Source: Xylaria sp. FL1777
Lineage: Eukaryota; Ascomycota; Sordariomycetes; Xylariales; Xylariaceae
Direction of reading: 5' to 3'
Assembly: GCA_022578965.1 (NCBI GenBank)
Contig: MU400786.1
Location: 1 to 43,241 of the forward strand
Length of the DNA: 43,241 nucleotides
Shown here: one piece after another, positions 11,701-23,899 of the stretch
How the letters are laid out: every line of letters starts with the position of its first letter
How positions within the stretch are numbered: the stretch's first letter is position 1
Translations under genes and position numbers: made by a program
Notes under the pieces: model-generated
What the model was told of the DNA's origin: nothing
The model's input: only the letters and a program-made list of their open reading frames with translations
Databases searched by the model: none

Positions 11701-14700
11701 TAAAAAGTAATATTTAATTATATTTTAAAAATAAATTAACTATAGAAATTATTTTATATATTGCAAACTTTTTAAAAAACTTATTATAGCTTTAAAAAAA
11801 ATTAGCATTGCGTATAATAACTGCGTTTATTTTTGTAGCTAAATTAATTAATTAAACTTTTTTACTTTTTTTTTATACTAAAAACCAAGCATTATAATAT
11901 AAACTGTAAGCTTTTTTAAAAATGCTATGCTTAAGTTAGGTTTTTAAAACCTTTATAGTAATATTTTTTAAAAGCTTAAAAATTAAAATACTGCATACTT
12001 GCTATGCTTTATAAAAAACTGTTTTAATTTTATAAAAAAAAAAGATCTTATTATATATTTTTTTTATTTTAGAAAAGTTCTAAAAAAATGCTATTTTTTT
12101 GCAATACTATATTTTAGTTAGTAATGCTGCTTTTTACTAAGTAAAATTAGTTATACAAAGCTTTTTTAAAAAAACAGCTAATTGTTTAATAGTTAGTTAA
12201 ATGCTTTTAAAAGTAATATTAAAACATAAATATATGTTTTAATAAATGCTATTTTATTAAAATAGTGCAAAATTTTCTAAGTAATAGCTTGCTTTTTTTA
12301 AAGCTTGCTTTTTTTATTTATAAAATCTAAGTAAAATAGTGCTATTAAATAACATATTATCTTTAAAATAAATCTTTTTATTTTTTGTTTTATATATTAT
12401 ATTTAAAATTATTGTTTTATTTTTTATTAATTTGTTAGTTTTTAAAGCTTAAAAAGTTAATAGTACTTAAATTAAAATTATAATTAAGTTATATTTGCTT
12501 TTTAATTTATATATAGAATTTCTAGTTTTTATAATTGTTAATTTTTTAGCATTTTTTTGCTTTAGCGTTTTTTTTATTATAACTAAAAGTATTTTAAGTA
12601 GTTAATTATTATTAAAAACAACGCAAACCTTTTTATTATTTTATATTTTTAAATTTTTAAAAAGTTTAATATTTTGTATAAAAGAAATTAAAAAAGCTGC
12701 TAACGTTATATTATTATATAAGTTTTAATTTTTTTAAAAGTTTGCATTTGTATACTTTTTTAAACTATGTTTTTTTAATTTTTTTTTTGCTTTTTTTTAC
12801 TAATTGTTAGATTTTTTATTTAAAGTCTAGTATTTTTGTGCTTTTTATAGCTTATTTGCTAAGCTAATAGTTTAGCAAATATACATTAGTTTTTTAATTG
12901 TTAATATTTTTAAGCTTTTAAATTTAAACCTTTAATATAGTTTATTATTAATATAATAATTTAGCTTGTTTTAAATATTATACTAGCTATTATATAAAGG
13001 CTTTAAAAATATAAACTTATTTAAAACTTTATAATAAAGTTTATTTTTAGTAATAAAAAGTAAATAGTTTATTTTTTGCTAATTATATATAGCAAAAAAA
13101 GCAGCAACTTTTTGTTTATTTAAATAATAGTTTTTAAGCATTTTATATATTTAACAAAATTGCTAGTTTAGTTAAATCTTTTCTAGGTTATATTTATATT
13201 TTTAGTAGCAAAGCTATTTTTATTAATAAATAAGTTTATAATAATGCTAAATTATACTTTAGAATTAATAATCCTAGTAATATTTTTTTTATAAATTTTA
13301 TTTTTTATTTTTATAGTAAGCTTTAAGCAAAGCTATATATATTTTTTTTAGTTTTGTAACGCTTAAAAATATAACTAAAATACTTTATAATTTTAGCAGC
13401 AAAGCTAACATAAAGTATAAATCTAAAAAGCTTAAGTGTTTTTAGTTAAAGTAATTTATTAAGCTTAAGTTTTCTTTATTATAAAACTTATACTTTAATA
13501 TTCTTTTAAATAAGTTTAAGCTATTACTACTAGTATAATTATTATGTTTTTTATAAATTTTTATTTTAAAAAAGTTAAAAGTTTAATTAGCGCTTTTTAA
13601 AACTGTTAATATTAATTATGTTAGCTTTTTAAGTCTTTTTTTTTCTTTTAGTACTACTAACGCAAAATTAGCACTAAGCCAAAGTTTAGCTAAAAATATT
13701 ACCTTTTTTAAAAGCAGCATAAATATAATAATTAATAACTTTTGCTTTTTTAAGTTATTTTTAAATAATAAATATATAGTATTATATTAGTTTAAAATTT
13801 TAAAAAGCATTTTTTTAAACTTTAGCTTATTTTTTAACGTTTAAAAATTTAAAGTAATATAAGCAAAAAACAATATTACTTAATTATTTTATTAGTTTTA
13901 ATTGCAAAAAACTTTTATTATTTTGTAGTATTGCTTTTTTAAAAAAGCAGCTATAAAGCTAAATTAAAGCATATAAATATATATAATAAAACTATTATAA
14001 TTTATTCTTTTATTTATATGTACTACTAAATAGTTTAATAAAAAGTTAGTTTTGCAAATATTACTTAATAATTTATATTTAATAAGCTAATTAGCTAATT
14101 ATAGCATTAACTAAAAACTTCTTTATGTTTTTTTAATTATTAGCTATTAAAACTTTATGTTATTTTTTAAAAAATTTACGCTTTTATAAAAAAAAGCATC
14201 TTTTATATTTATTTAAGTTAAAATTTTTTGTAATAAAGTTTTTAGTTAAGCTTTATATTTTAACTTGTTATTTTTTTCTTTTAAAATAAAACATAGCATA
14301 TTTAATTTAATTTGCTAATTTAAACTTTTGCTAAAGTTATTTAAAAGCAGTAGTATTATTTTTAGCATTAGCTTAAGCACTTTTATTGCTTTAAAATATA
14401 ATTTAGCTTTTATTTAAACAATTGTTTAAATAAAAATATTAAAGTATTTTAGAACTTTTAATATAAAGTTCTTAAAAGTAATATTTGTTTTTTTGTTTAA
14501 AAAATCTTTAAACTTTTTAGCTTATATCTTTTTAAATTTTAAGCTTTTTTTTATAAGCTTTGCTTTTTAGATTTCTTAAGGTTTTTAATAATTAAAACTC
14601 TTTAGTTTTAATAAAATATTTTGCTTGTAAAAATTATTGTTTATTTGTATATTTTTAGTATTAAGTTAAGTAAAAAACTTATTATTATTTAAATAAATCT

Positions 14701-15076
14701 TTTTAATTGTTTAACTTATAAAAGGCTTTTTTTCTTGTTTTTTAAGTTTTTTTTTTCTTTTTATTTAGTAAAAAGCAGCTTTTTTAAATAAAAGCTTATA
14801 ATAATTAGCTTAAAACACATTTATGCTAATTTTTTTGCTTAGTATATAGCTTTATAAAACCTTAGTGCTATTTATGTTATAAAAAATGCTTTATATAAAG
14901 TTTTAATTAGTTGCAATAAAGCTATTATTTAGCTTGCTATTTATTAAATCGTTTTTTTTAATATTATAAGCCTTTATTAGTTTTATTTTATAAAGTATAA
15001 AAGTTTAATTATTAAACTTTTTATTTAAAAATTAGTTTAGCTATTTATTATTTAGCTAATAAAGTTTCTTTTTTTT
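5791..15076. other. Long degenerate AT-rich desert, no gene
   Basis: More than 9 kb with stops in all frames at close to the density expected for this base composition. I saw no pair of repeats longer than about 100 bp and no RNA gene. Small local features are a short hairpin (CGTG...CACG, near 9971-9984), a perfect palindrome AAACGATCGTTT near 15468 just beyond this stretch, and many poly-T and poly-A runs of 10-16. Open frames at 10164-10370 (+) and 11387-11599 (-) have no recognisable content. Confidence 0.6.
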
Positions 15077-15238
15077 TTAACTTCTTTGTTTGCTTTTTAT
15101 TTTAGTATTTAAATCTTTGTTATTTAAAACAAGATCTTTTTTTTGCAGTTAATAATAAGCCTTTTGTTTAAGCAGCTTATTATTGCTTAGAACAAAGTTA
15201 TATATCTACTTTATTGCAGCATTAAGAATTCTCTTTTT
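15077..15238 (-). pseudogene. Short minus-strand coding remnant, unidentified
   Basis: One minus-strand frame runs 54 codons with only two internal stops (TAG and TAA) before a terminal TAA. It reads as charged, helix-prone protein text, for example IYNFVLSNNKLLKQKAYY and LQKKDLVLNNKDLNTKIKSK. Both internal stops could come from CAG/CAA or TGG by transitions. Its heptad-like Leu/Asn/Lys pattern suggests a coiled coil. It may be the tail of a transposase or of an element-borne protein. I recognise no domain, and chance cannot be excluded in sequence this AT-rich. Confidence 0.35.
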
Positions 15239-16799
15239 ATTTTTGCTAATTTTTATAACTTTAAAAAAAACCTTTATACATTTAAAGCTTACAAAAAATT
15301 TTAGCTTTTTTAAATACTATTTAAAGTTTTAATATATAATGTTTTCTTTTTTTAATTTATAAGTAAGATTATATTTATAAATATAATAATTGTTTATATT
15401 ACATTCTTAATAAATAATTTCTTTTGCTAAATAAAGATTGTTTAACTTTATTTGTTATAAAAAATTAAACGATCGTTTTTTTTGTTTTTGTTTTTTAAAG
15501 TTATATTTACTTTTTTATAAATATTTAGAAATTATAGCATTAATACTAAACATTTGCTCTTTTAATAAGTTTATATTAATTTTATAATATTGCAGTGCTT
15601 ATAGTTTTTAATTAACTAGCTAAATATACTAATTTTGCAGTTTTTTTAGCATTTTTTTTAGTTTTTTTTTTATAATTGCTACGTTTCTTTATTTTAACTT
15701 TAGCTGCTATATTTACTTAGTAATATTATTTATGTTTTAGTTATAAGCAAAGTATTAAGCTAATTTCACTTATTGCTCTTTAATAATAACTGTTTTAGCA
15801 GCTAATATAATTATATTAATAGTTAGCTTAATAGCATTAATAGTAGTATATAAAAGCTTATTAAAATTATAATTATATAAATAATTAACTTTTTTTTATG
15901 CTTTATATACTTTTTTTGTTTTTTTAAAGTAAAGATTTAGCTTAAATCTTTTATTAATTTAGTTATTTAGTGTTTTATAAAAGTTTTTATAAAACATTTC
16001 GTTTAAGTTATTATATAACTTTTTAAAGAACTTTATTATTTTATTAATAATATTTTAATTTAGCCTTTTAAGCAAACCTTAAATAAGTTAAAAATTAAAG
16101 TAATAATTTTTTTAAGCCTTAATATTCTTAGCATATATTTAATGCTAAAAAAAATAAGTTTTAAAATTAATAAAGTATATAGCTTTTAAGCAAGCTTTAA
16201 AATTTTGCAATATAGCAATAATAAACTTATTTTGCTTAAAGTTTTAAAGCTTAAACTTTTGCTTAAGTAGTTTATAAGCTTTAGTTTATAATAAATAATC
16301 CTTTAGTATTATTTTTATTATTTTTTTTGTTTAAAAAGTGTTATAATAAACAAAAATCTGTTTAATTTTATTAATATTTTTAAAACGCCTTATGCAAAAA
16401 AAAGCATTTAAATTATTTAGCTATTTGTTTATTTTTAACCTATTAAACAATAAATGTTAGTTTAACTTTAAGTTAAAAAGCATAAATAATAGCTTAATTT
16501 TAGCATTATGCTTATTATTAAAATAGCTTAAGCTAAATAAGGTTGCTTTAATACTTTTTAAAAATAATAAGCTAATTATTTTTATTTTTTTTGTTTATAA
16601 ATAGTTTTAATATTTCTTATATATTAAAGTAAAAAAATCTAACAATTTTTTATAGCTAGATTACTTAATTAAGCTATAGTTTTTAAACTTTTAAGCTATA
16701 TAATAAATCAAAGTAAAGTTTATATAAAAGTAACAAAAAAAATAAGCTATAAAAAATAATAAAAGTAAACTAAATAAAAATATAAGTTTAAAAAAAAAG
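15239..16799. other. Degenerate AT-rich stretch, no gene
   Basis: No readable frame, repeat pair or RNA gene was found. It lies between two minus-strand coding remnants and could be the rest of the same decayed element. No sequence feature proves a link. Confidence 0.5.
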
Positions 16800-17510
16800 A
16801 AAATATAAAGTGCTAAAAGTTTTTAAGTATTTTAAGTATTTAAGTTTTTTTGTACTATTTTTTTAGATTTTTTTCTTAAAAAACCTAACGATTTTTTTTG
16901 TTTGTGTTTATAAAAACTGCTAGTTTATTTTTTATAGCTCTTTAAGTTCTCTTTTAAATGCTTTTATATCTTTGTTTTTTGTACGCTTTTATTTTTTTGT
17001 ATGCTTTATAGCGTTTAGTTTTTTTGTTTTTTAGTTTAGCTTGCTTTGCTTTATGCAAGTTTTATTAAGCAGGCTTTATTTTTTTATAGCTTTTTACTTG
17101 TAAAAATAGCATGCTTTTTTTTTTTTTCTAAGGCCTTTTTATTTAATAATAAGCGCTATAAAAAAGCAATAGCTATACTTTGCATAAAGTCTTTAAGCAA
17201 TAGCTAATTTATACTTAAAAAACTTTGCTTTTTGTTTTTTAATAAAGAACTATATTAGCTTAAAAAACAAAGTATATTCTTAATTATTAAAAGCTTTATA
17301 TATTAACGTATAAACCTAGATTTATTCAGTGTAAATAAGCGTTAAATTTGCTTGCATTGTAGCTTTTTAAAGGTTTTAGCAACTTTTACTTTTTTTTAAG
17401 CCCGTTTTTTGTTTTTTCTCGTTTTTTTAAAAGCAATTATGCCTTTTTTTTTGTAAAGTACTAGCTTTATAGCAAAAATCTCCTTTTTTTGGGCCCTTAA
17501 GAGCTTTTAA
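16800..17510 (-). pseudogene. Lys-rich minus-strand coding remnant, unidentified
   Basis: The minus strand keeps protein-like text here. Near 17504 it reads ALKGPKKGDFCYKAS, followed by Lys-rich text. Further along it becomes strongly basic and weakly repetitive (YKAYKKIKAYKKQRYKS, around 17000). Most interruptions are TAA, TAG or TGA that could come from CAA, CAG, CGA or TGG by transitions. The stretch is locally richer in G+C than its surroundings and contains the palindrome GGGCCC at 17491-17496. Much of the lysine may be former Arg or Glu. No domain is recognisable. It may be part of a DNA transposon or of the same source as the remnant at 15077-15238. Confidence 0.3.
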
Positions 17511-17901
17511 TAAACAGTTTTTTAGCTTTGTTATTTTAAAGATTATACTAGCATTTTAACACTTAATTGTTGTTTTGCTAGAAAAAATGGAAACGCTTTG
17601 CAAACTAAGCTAAAAAAAACAGTTTAACATTTTTATACGTTTGTTTTAAGCCCTATTAATTAAAAGCTGCTAGCTTAAACGTTTATGCTAATTATAACTA
17701 AATTGCTTACATTAAGCAAGCCTTGCTTATTACTAGCTAAAGCAGCTAAGTATAATATATTATAACTTGCATATAAAAATTATAGCAATTAATAAATAAA
17801 TAAATTAAACATATAAGTTAGCAATAATAAATTGTTCGTTTATAGGTCTTATAATATTATTTGTTATAAGTAAAAAATCGGCTTTACTAAAAATACTAAT
17901 A
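17511..17901. other. AT-rich spacer, no gene
   Basis: I see nothing beyond ordinary degenerate sequence. Repeat Y copy 2 starts at its right edge. Confidence 0.5.
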
Positions 17902-18205
17902 AAATAAAGCAGTGTAATTGCGCAAAATCTACTATACTACTTTAATTACAAGAAGATAAGTCATAACTTATGTATTTAAGCAATTAAGCCATATATAAAT
18001 TAAAAAATAAAACGATTAATTAAAAAGCTATTTAATAATACAAATAAAGCAACTATAGTTAATTTTCATAATATTAAGCGTAATAGTTAAATTTATACTT
18101 TAAAATCTAGCGCAATACTTATACTTTTATTCTTACTATATAACTTAGCTTAAACTTACTTTAACTAGCTAGTAAGCTTATTTAGCCACTTTACTCTACT
18201 TTAAT
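17902..18205 (+). repeat. Dispersed repeat Y, copy 2
   Basis: Gap-free partner of 1318-1621, also 304 bp and in the same orientation. At some sites this copy keeps C or G where copy 1 has T or A, and elsewhere the reverse holds. The two copies were therefore mutated independently by transitions after they diverged. Function and source element are unknown. Confidence 0.75.
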
Positions 18206-18249
18206 ATAAAATTAGCTTTTTATAGTGCTTATATATTAATTATATCTTT

Positions 18250-18363
18250 TTATTTTTTTGCATTTTTTTGTATTTTTTTTGCATTTTTTTGCATTTTTTT
18301 GCATTTCTTTGCATTTTTTTGCATTTTTTTGCATTTTTTTTTATATTTTTTTGCATTTTTTTT
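18250..18363 (+). repeat. 10-bp microsatellite (GCATTTTTTT)n
   Basis: About ten to eleven tandem copies of GCATTTTTTT with small variants (GTATTTTTTT, GCATTTCTTT, and a central degenerate copy). It lies between repeat Y copy 2 and repeat X copy 2. Replication slippage is the likely origin. Confidence 0.85.
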
Positions 18364-18935
18364 ACATATTTACTTAATATATAACATTAATATTTATGTT
18401 TGCTTTTAAGGTTTTTTTAAAATTAAAATATTTATTATATTAAATTAAATAAAGTTTAGCTATTTATAGTTATTTTTTATTAATGTAAAACTAATATTGT
18501 TTAATTAATTAATGTTTTAATGCTTTTTTTTAATTTATTAAAGATTTATTACTTTTTGTTTACTTTTTGCTAGCTTAAATAATATTTATAATTTTTTTTC
18601 TGCTGTTTTTTTAGTAAAAATTATAGCAGTTTATTAATATTTTGCTTACTTATTTTAATAAAATTTAGTAATATTAATTTATAAATATTTATATATATAT
18701 ATATATTAAAACTAGTATTTAAATAAACGTAGCATAGTTTTTTTTTTAAAGTAGTTTAATTTTAGCTATTATTTATTATAAGCATTATATTTTATATATT
18801 TATTTTATTTAAGCTAATAAAATTGCTTTATATATAATTATATAAGTTTAAATTTTTGTTATTTTTAAAACTTTAAAATAATATAGCTAATATTACTAAA
18901 TAAATATTTTAATGCTTATAGCTTATAATTTTTTT
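18364..18935. other. AT-rich spacer, no gene
   Basis: No frame, repeat pair or RNA gene is visible. A short (AT)n run lies near 18691-18706. Confidence 0.5.
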
Positions 18936-19163
18936 TTATATAAATAAAAACTTGCTTTAGTAACTATTAAAAATTATATTATTTTTTAGCTATATTAAAG
19001 TATTTTAGCTATTTTAAACTTTTAAATAATATTTTTACTTGAATTTATAAAAACAAATTTTATTTTTAAACAAATTGCTTTAATTAAACTATAATGTTTT
19101 ATAATAAAACTTTGCTTAAATTTTATTTATTTTTTAATACTAAACAAGTTTATATTTTACTTA
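18936..19163 (+). repeat. Dispersed repeat X, copy 2
   Basis: Direct-orientation partner of 842-1072. The order here is Y then X, whereas the first locus has X then Y. The two X copies therefore lie outside the two Y copies, a nested symmetrical arrangement around the 16-kb interior. Confidence 0.65.
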
Positions 19164-21026
19164 AGAAATATTTTTAATAATAGCTTTTAATAAAATTAAT
19201 TTTTAGATTTAAGTTATATTAAAAGCAAAAAAAAATAATTTATTTAAATAAAACAATATAATTATTATATTACTATTTTTAACTTTAATTTAACTTGCTT
19301 TTTATTATAACAGATTTGTTTTTTTAGCTTGAAAAAAAAATAAAAAGCATGCTATTATTACTTTTTTTAATTTATTAAAAGCTTAAAAAAAAATAAAAAC
19401 TATATTAAGTTTAATTTAAACTATTTCTTTTAATATATATTAATAATGTTTAATATATATTAATAATAGTAATTTTTTTTAATAAGCTTTAATTTTTTTA
19501 GCATTTTTTATTTAAAACTATTAAATATATATATTTTAATAGCGCTTTTTAATATAAAAATAAAAAGTTTTATTTTTATAAGATTTTGTTTTTTAAACTA
19601 TTAATAAATAATTATAGCAAATTTAATAATTTTATAAACAATTAAATTTAAATTATATTTAAGCTTAATATAAACATAAATAAAAAAGTTTATTATAAAT
19701 TAAAGTTATTTATGCTTAAATATTAAAAATTTTATTAATTATTTTTATAAGTTATAAACTTTACTAAATATATTATTAATTATTATAAACATTATTGCAA
19801 TTATAATTAATATACTATTTTTAATAATTTTAAATCTTAATTTAATATATAAATAATATTTATATATAGATTTTTAATAGCGTTTATAAAGTAGTATACT
19901 ATTAATTATATTATAAACTTTAAAGTGCTTTTATTATAAACATTAATTATATTTTTAAACAAGCAAATAGCTTTAATTAATAAATTATATTTTAATACTA
20001 TTTTTAGTAAAAAGTAAAAACTTTTAATTATTATTAATAAAACTTAGCTACAAATATTCTTTTAGCTTTTAAAGAAAGTATTATATTAAAAACTATTATT
20101 ATATTTTATGTTTATAAATTATTTTTTTATATAACTTTTAGCAAACTTTTAAAACTAAAAAAAGCTTATATATTTATTAAAGCTAAAAAAGCTAAGTTTA
20201 TTAAACAGTTTTAATTTATATTTATTTAACTATATAGCTTTTAAAGCTTAGTATAAAGTTTTAAAAATTCAATAGCTTTTATTAAAATAATTTAACTTAG
20301 TAATATTATTTTTATACTGCTTAATAATAAAGCTACTATAAATATATAATAAAAACGTAAGCTATTTAATTATTATTATAAAAAAAATTATTAGTTTAGC
20401 TTTATTTAAAAAGTTTATATAAAACTTTATAATAAATAATTGTTTAATATACTATAATTATATTAACTAATTAATACTTTTTGCTTAGTTATAAAATATT
20501 TATAAATAAATAAACTATTTAAATTAATATAAAGTTAACAATATTATATTAATAAACATTAAAAGAATACATTTAAAAATATTTATTATAAAAAGCTTTT
20601 TTAAAAACAAAAAATTATAGCATACTTAAATATAATAGTTATAGCAAAAAAAAAACATTAATAAAGCTATTTAATTAGCTTTTTTAAATAAACTTGTTTC
20701 TTTATAATATTTAATTAAAATAGCTATTAAAAAAATTAACTAATGCTATATTATAAAAGCATTTTATATAAATAATAAAGTGTTACTACTTTATAATTAT
20801 AATAGCACTAGTAATGCATTTTTTATTATATATAAAAAAATAAAAATTAAAAGTATTATTAAATACTGCTTTTTAAATATATATGCAAAATTATTGCACT
20901 AAAGCTTTAACTTTATATATAATAATAACTTAAAGCTTTAAAGTTTAAATTTTTTTAGCAAAGCTAGTAATTTTAATTAAAAAATTAAAAAAAAAATACT
21001 ATTTAAATGCTATAGTTTAAAAACTT
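19164..21026. other. Extremely AT-rich stretch, no gene
   Basis: Among the most C/G-poor parts of the window. No coding frame, RNA or long repeat is seen. Confidence 0.6.
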
Positions 21027-21142
21027 ATAAAAAAAAGCAATTCGTATAAAAAAAAGCAATTTATATAAAAAAAAGCAATTTGTATAAAAAAAGCAATTTA
21101 TATAAAAAAAAGTAATTTATATAAAAAAAAGCAATTTATATA
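21027..21142 (+). repeat. ~18-19-bp tandem repeat (ATAAAAAAAAGCAATTTAT)n
   Basis: Six head-to-tail copies that vary by single transitions (TTCGT, TTTAT, TTTGT, AGTAATT) and by one A in the run. It is a typical slippage-expanded minisatellite. Confidence 0.85.
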
Positions 21143-21741
21143 TATGTAATAAACATAAAGCTTAGCTAATATATATTGTTTTTAAGTTTTATTAATAATT
21201 TGTTTATTTATGCTTTAAATAGCATTAAGCTAAACATTTTTTATATAAAAAACATTTATTTTTTTAAAGCGTAAAGCTATAAATATACTATATTAATTAC
21301 TTTTGCTTTATTAAACTTCTTTAATAATAATAAAAGCAATAGTTTAAATAATAACGTTAAAACTTTTAATAAGTGTTTTGTTATAAAAAAAGCTAAAGTT
21401 ATAACTATAATATTAATGTTTTAAAAAAATAACAAAAATATTATTGCTTTTAGCTATATTTTTACTAAAATAGTTATTAGTACTTTTATTATTATAGCAG
21501 CTTTTTAAGCTATAAACGCTTTTATTTTTAGTAATAATATAAGCATTTTAGCTATATTATTTTTTAGCAAAATATTTAACTATAAAGCTTAAATAAGCAT
21601 TATTTATAGTATATAATATTATGTTTAAATTATTAAACTTGCTATTAATTTAACATTTATAAAAAAAAAATTTAAAATTAGCATAAATCTTTTTTTTAGC
21701 TTTATAAATAATTATAGCTTTAATAAAAAAAGCTTAAAGAT

Positions 21742-22130
21742 TTAATTAAACTTCATGTTTTATTTGCTTTTTATATTTAGCGCAATTTTTTTTAAACAAA
21801 TTATAAGCTTTTGCTTTTTTAAACAAATTATAAGCTTTTATTTATATAAATAATTTAAAGTTTAAATTATTTAATAAGTTTTATACGCTTAAAATAATTT
21901 AATTAATAATAATAATAAGTTTTTAGCTATTATTTTTATTTAAAAAAACTTATAAACTTAATTAAACTTTATGTTTTATTTGCTTTTTATATTTAATATA
22001 ATTTTTTTTAAATAAATTATAAGCTTTTATTTATGCAAGCAATTTAAAGTTTAAATTATTTAATAAGTTTTATATGCTTAAAATAATTTAATTAATAGTA
22101 ATAGCAAGTTTTTAGCTATTATTTTTATTA
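21742..22130 (+). repeat. ~216-bp tandem duplication
   Basis: The block beginning TTAATTAAACTT at 21742 recurs at 21958 (offset 216) and runs to TTTTAGCTATTATTTTTATT in both copies. Copy 1 has an extra ~29-bp internal duplication (AAACAAATTATAAGCTTTT repeated), which copy 2 lacks. Other differences are mainly transitions. No coding content is seen. Confidence 0.8.
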
Positions 22131-22756
22131 TTTAAAATTAAATAGCTAAGCTTAAAGGTTTTTTATTAAATAACTAAATATAAAACAAACAAAATAAGTT
22201 AATAAATATAGCTATTAAACTAGTATTAAAAATAGCAAAAAAAGCAATTAATAAAAAAAGCACTGCATTTTTATTGCAGTTTAACATTATAAAAGCTTTT
22301 AATACTATTAATAAAAAGAAAATAATATTATTATTAATAATTTATTATATTATTTTATAGCGTGGTTTTTTTATTTATATATTTATAAGTAAAACTATAT
22401 AAAAAGCTAAATAAAAACTTTATATAATAATGTTTATATTATTATTTTAAAGCTTTATTACTTTATAAATACTAGTTTTTATTAATTAGCTTGCTAAATA
22501 AAAAGTAAAATTAAAAAGCAAAAAGACTTTTTTTTATAAAGCTTTTAAACTTTTTGCTTAAAACTTTTTTTTTATATAAAAATACTTTTAAACTTATTTT
22601 TTTAGTATATATTTATATTATTATAGCTGCTTTATGCTTTAGTAGCTTATTATATTTTTTAAAAGCTTTATTTTTATTAAGCTTTTGTTTAACTATAGCT
22701 AAATAACTATTGCTTGTTTTAGTTTAAATTTATATGCTTATTTATTTTTTTTAAGC
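22131..22756. other. AT-rich flank of the gypsy element, no gene
   Basis: Nothing recognisable. This is the sequence into which the gypsy element at 22762-31485 inserted. It continues on the other side from 31491. Confidence 0.5.
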
Positions 22757-22761
22757 ATAAT
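22757..22761. repeat. Target site duplication, left (ATAAT)
   Basis: ATAAT directly abuts the LTR edge and matches 31486-31490 exactly. Five bases is the duplication length expected for Ty3/gypsy integrases. In such AT-rich DNA a chance match is not rare, but its exact placement at both LTR borders supports it. Confidence 0.75.
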
Positions 22762-22968
22762 TAGTAAAGTCTACTATGGGTAGTAAGGCAATTAAGCATA
22801 GAAAGTGTGATATAGATTAAAAAAAAGGGAACCCTGCAAGCAATTGCTACGCAATTGCCTTAAGCATAGGCCCTATATAGCTATTTAGCTAAGCTACTAT
22901 AGCTACAAGTAAAAATACTATTATAGCTAGACTTTATAAATATAAAGTTTTTTTTTTAGTCTGTATTA
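22762..22968 (-). repeat. 3' LTR of the gypsy element
   Basis: 207 bp, aligned without gaps to 31279-31485. By hand count about 29 positions differ, all transitions, in both directions. It contains the stem GCAATTGC-TAC-GCAATTGC at 22840-22858. This copy keeps GGGAACCC-like G/C runs that the other copy has lost, and the reverse holds near the outer end. Confidence 0.92.
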
Positions 22969-23399
22969 AGTGCTAAAGCACAAAAAAAAAGTTGTTGATT
23001 TTAACAAGGCTAATTTAGCTATTTATATAAACTGATTTTTATTTTAAAGATTACAATTAATTTAAACTATTTATTAATCAATTAAATAAGCGCAACCTTT
23101 TATAGCTGTTTATATAGTTGCTTGCTAGCAATAAGCTTAATAGCTTTTGCTTTATTTTTATTTTTTGGTTTTAACTTAGCTTGTTTTTTTATATAAGCCT
23201 AATATTTTTTAACCAAGTTCTTAGCTAATTAGAGTTGCTACTTTGATTTTTATTAGTTGTTTTTATAACTATATCTTTTTTATTTAATTAAATAATTAAA
23301 ACCTAACTTAGTTTAATTAATACGATGCTTTAAAATAGTTTTAATTTCGAACGAATTACTTTTTTTGTTAGGGTTTTGCTTATTATAAATAAGACTAAG

Positions 23400-23899
23400 T
23401 AAAAGTATAGTTCGATAAAATAAGTCTTTATTTTGTTAGCTAAGTAAAAAGTATACAATAAAGATTATAAAGTATATATTAAAAGTCTTTAGCAAATTAA
23501 TATAATAAGCTAACCGATTTATCTGTTTTATTACTTTATATAGTTTAGCGCGTTGCTATAAGTACTTTTTAAACAGGTTGCTAAAAAAATAATATTCTTT
23601 ATGCAGCTTTAAATAAACTTTGTTTTTAACGTTAAACTTTATAAGCTTATGTTTATTGTTATAATAATATTTGGCTTTTGCAGCAGTAAAATCTATAGCT
23701 AACTTAGCATTTTTGCGTAAATATTTTTAAAAAAAGCAAATGTTTTTTAATATGCTATATAACTTATTGTTATTAATAAGTACGTTATTAGGACTAAAAA
23801 GTCTAAATCTAAACAATTGCTTATGTAGTAAAAACTTAATAGGATTTAAATATGCATTATTAAGGTTTTATTGCAAAAATGAAAGTATATTTACCTAAT
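23400..23899 (-). pseudogene. Integrase C-terminal region
   Basis: In-frame text continues (NLFKKYL and RAKLYKVIKQI near 23530-23580, then NKIKTYFIELYFYLVLFIIS near 23400), in the place where gypsy integrases carry the PAY/HPVFH-type module before an optional chromodomain. I could not identify a chromodomain between here and the LTR. The exact end of the protein is unknown. Confidence 0.6.

Noticed and set aside
1318..18205. Y repeats as LTRs of a single 16.9-kb retrotransposon
   Set aside because: No matching target duplication at the outer edges, no TG...CA-derived ends that I can place, and no pol domain readable in the interior. Kept only as a repeat pair.
23400..23700. Chromodomain at the end of the gypsy polyprotein
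   Set aside because: The text after the integrase does not show the aromatic and acidic pattern of a chromodomain even when likely RIP changes are allowed for.
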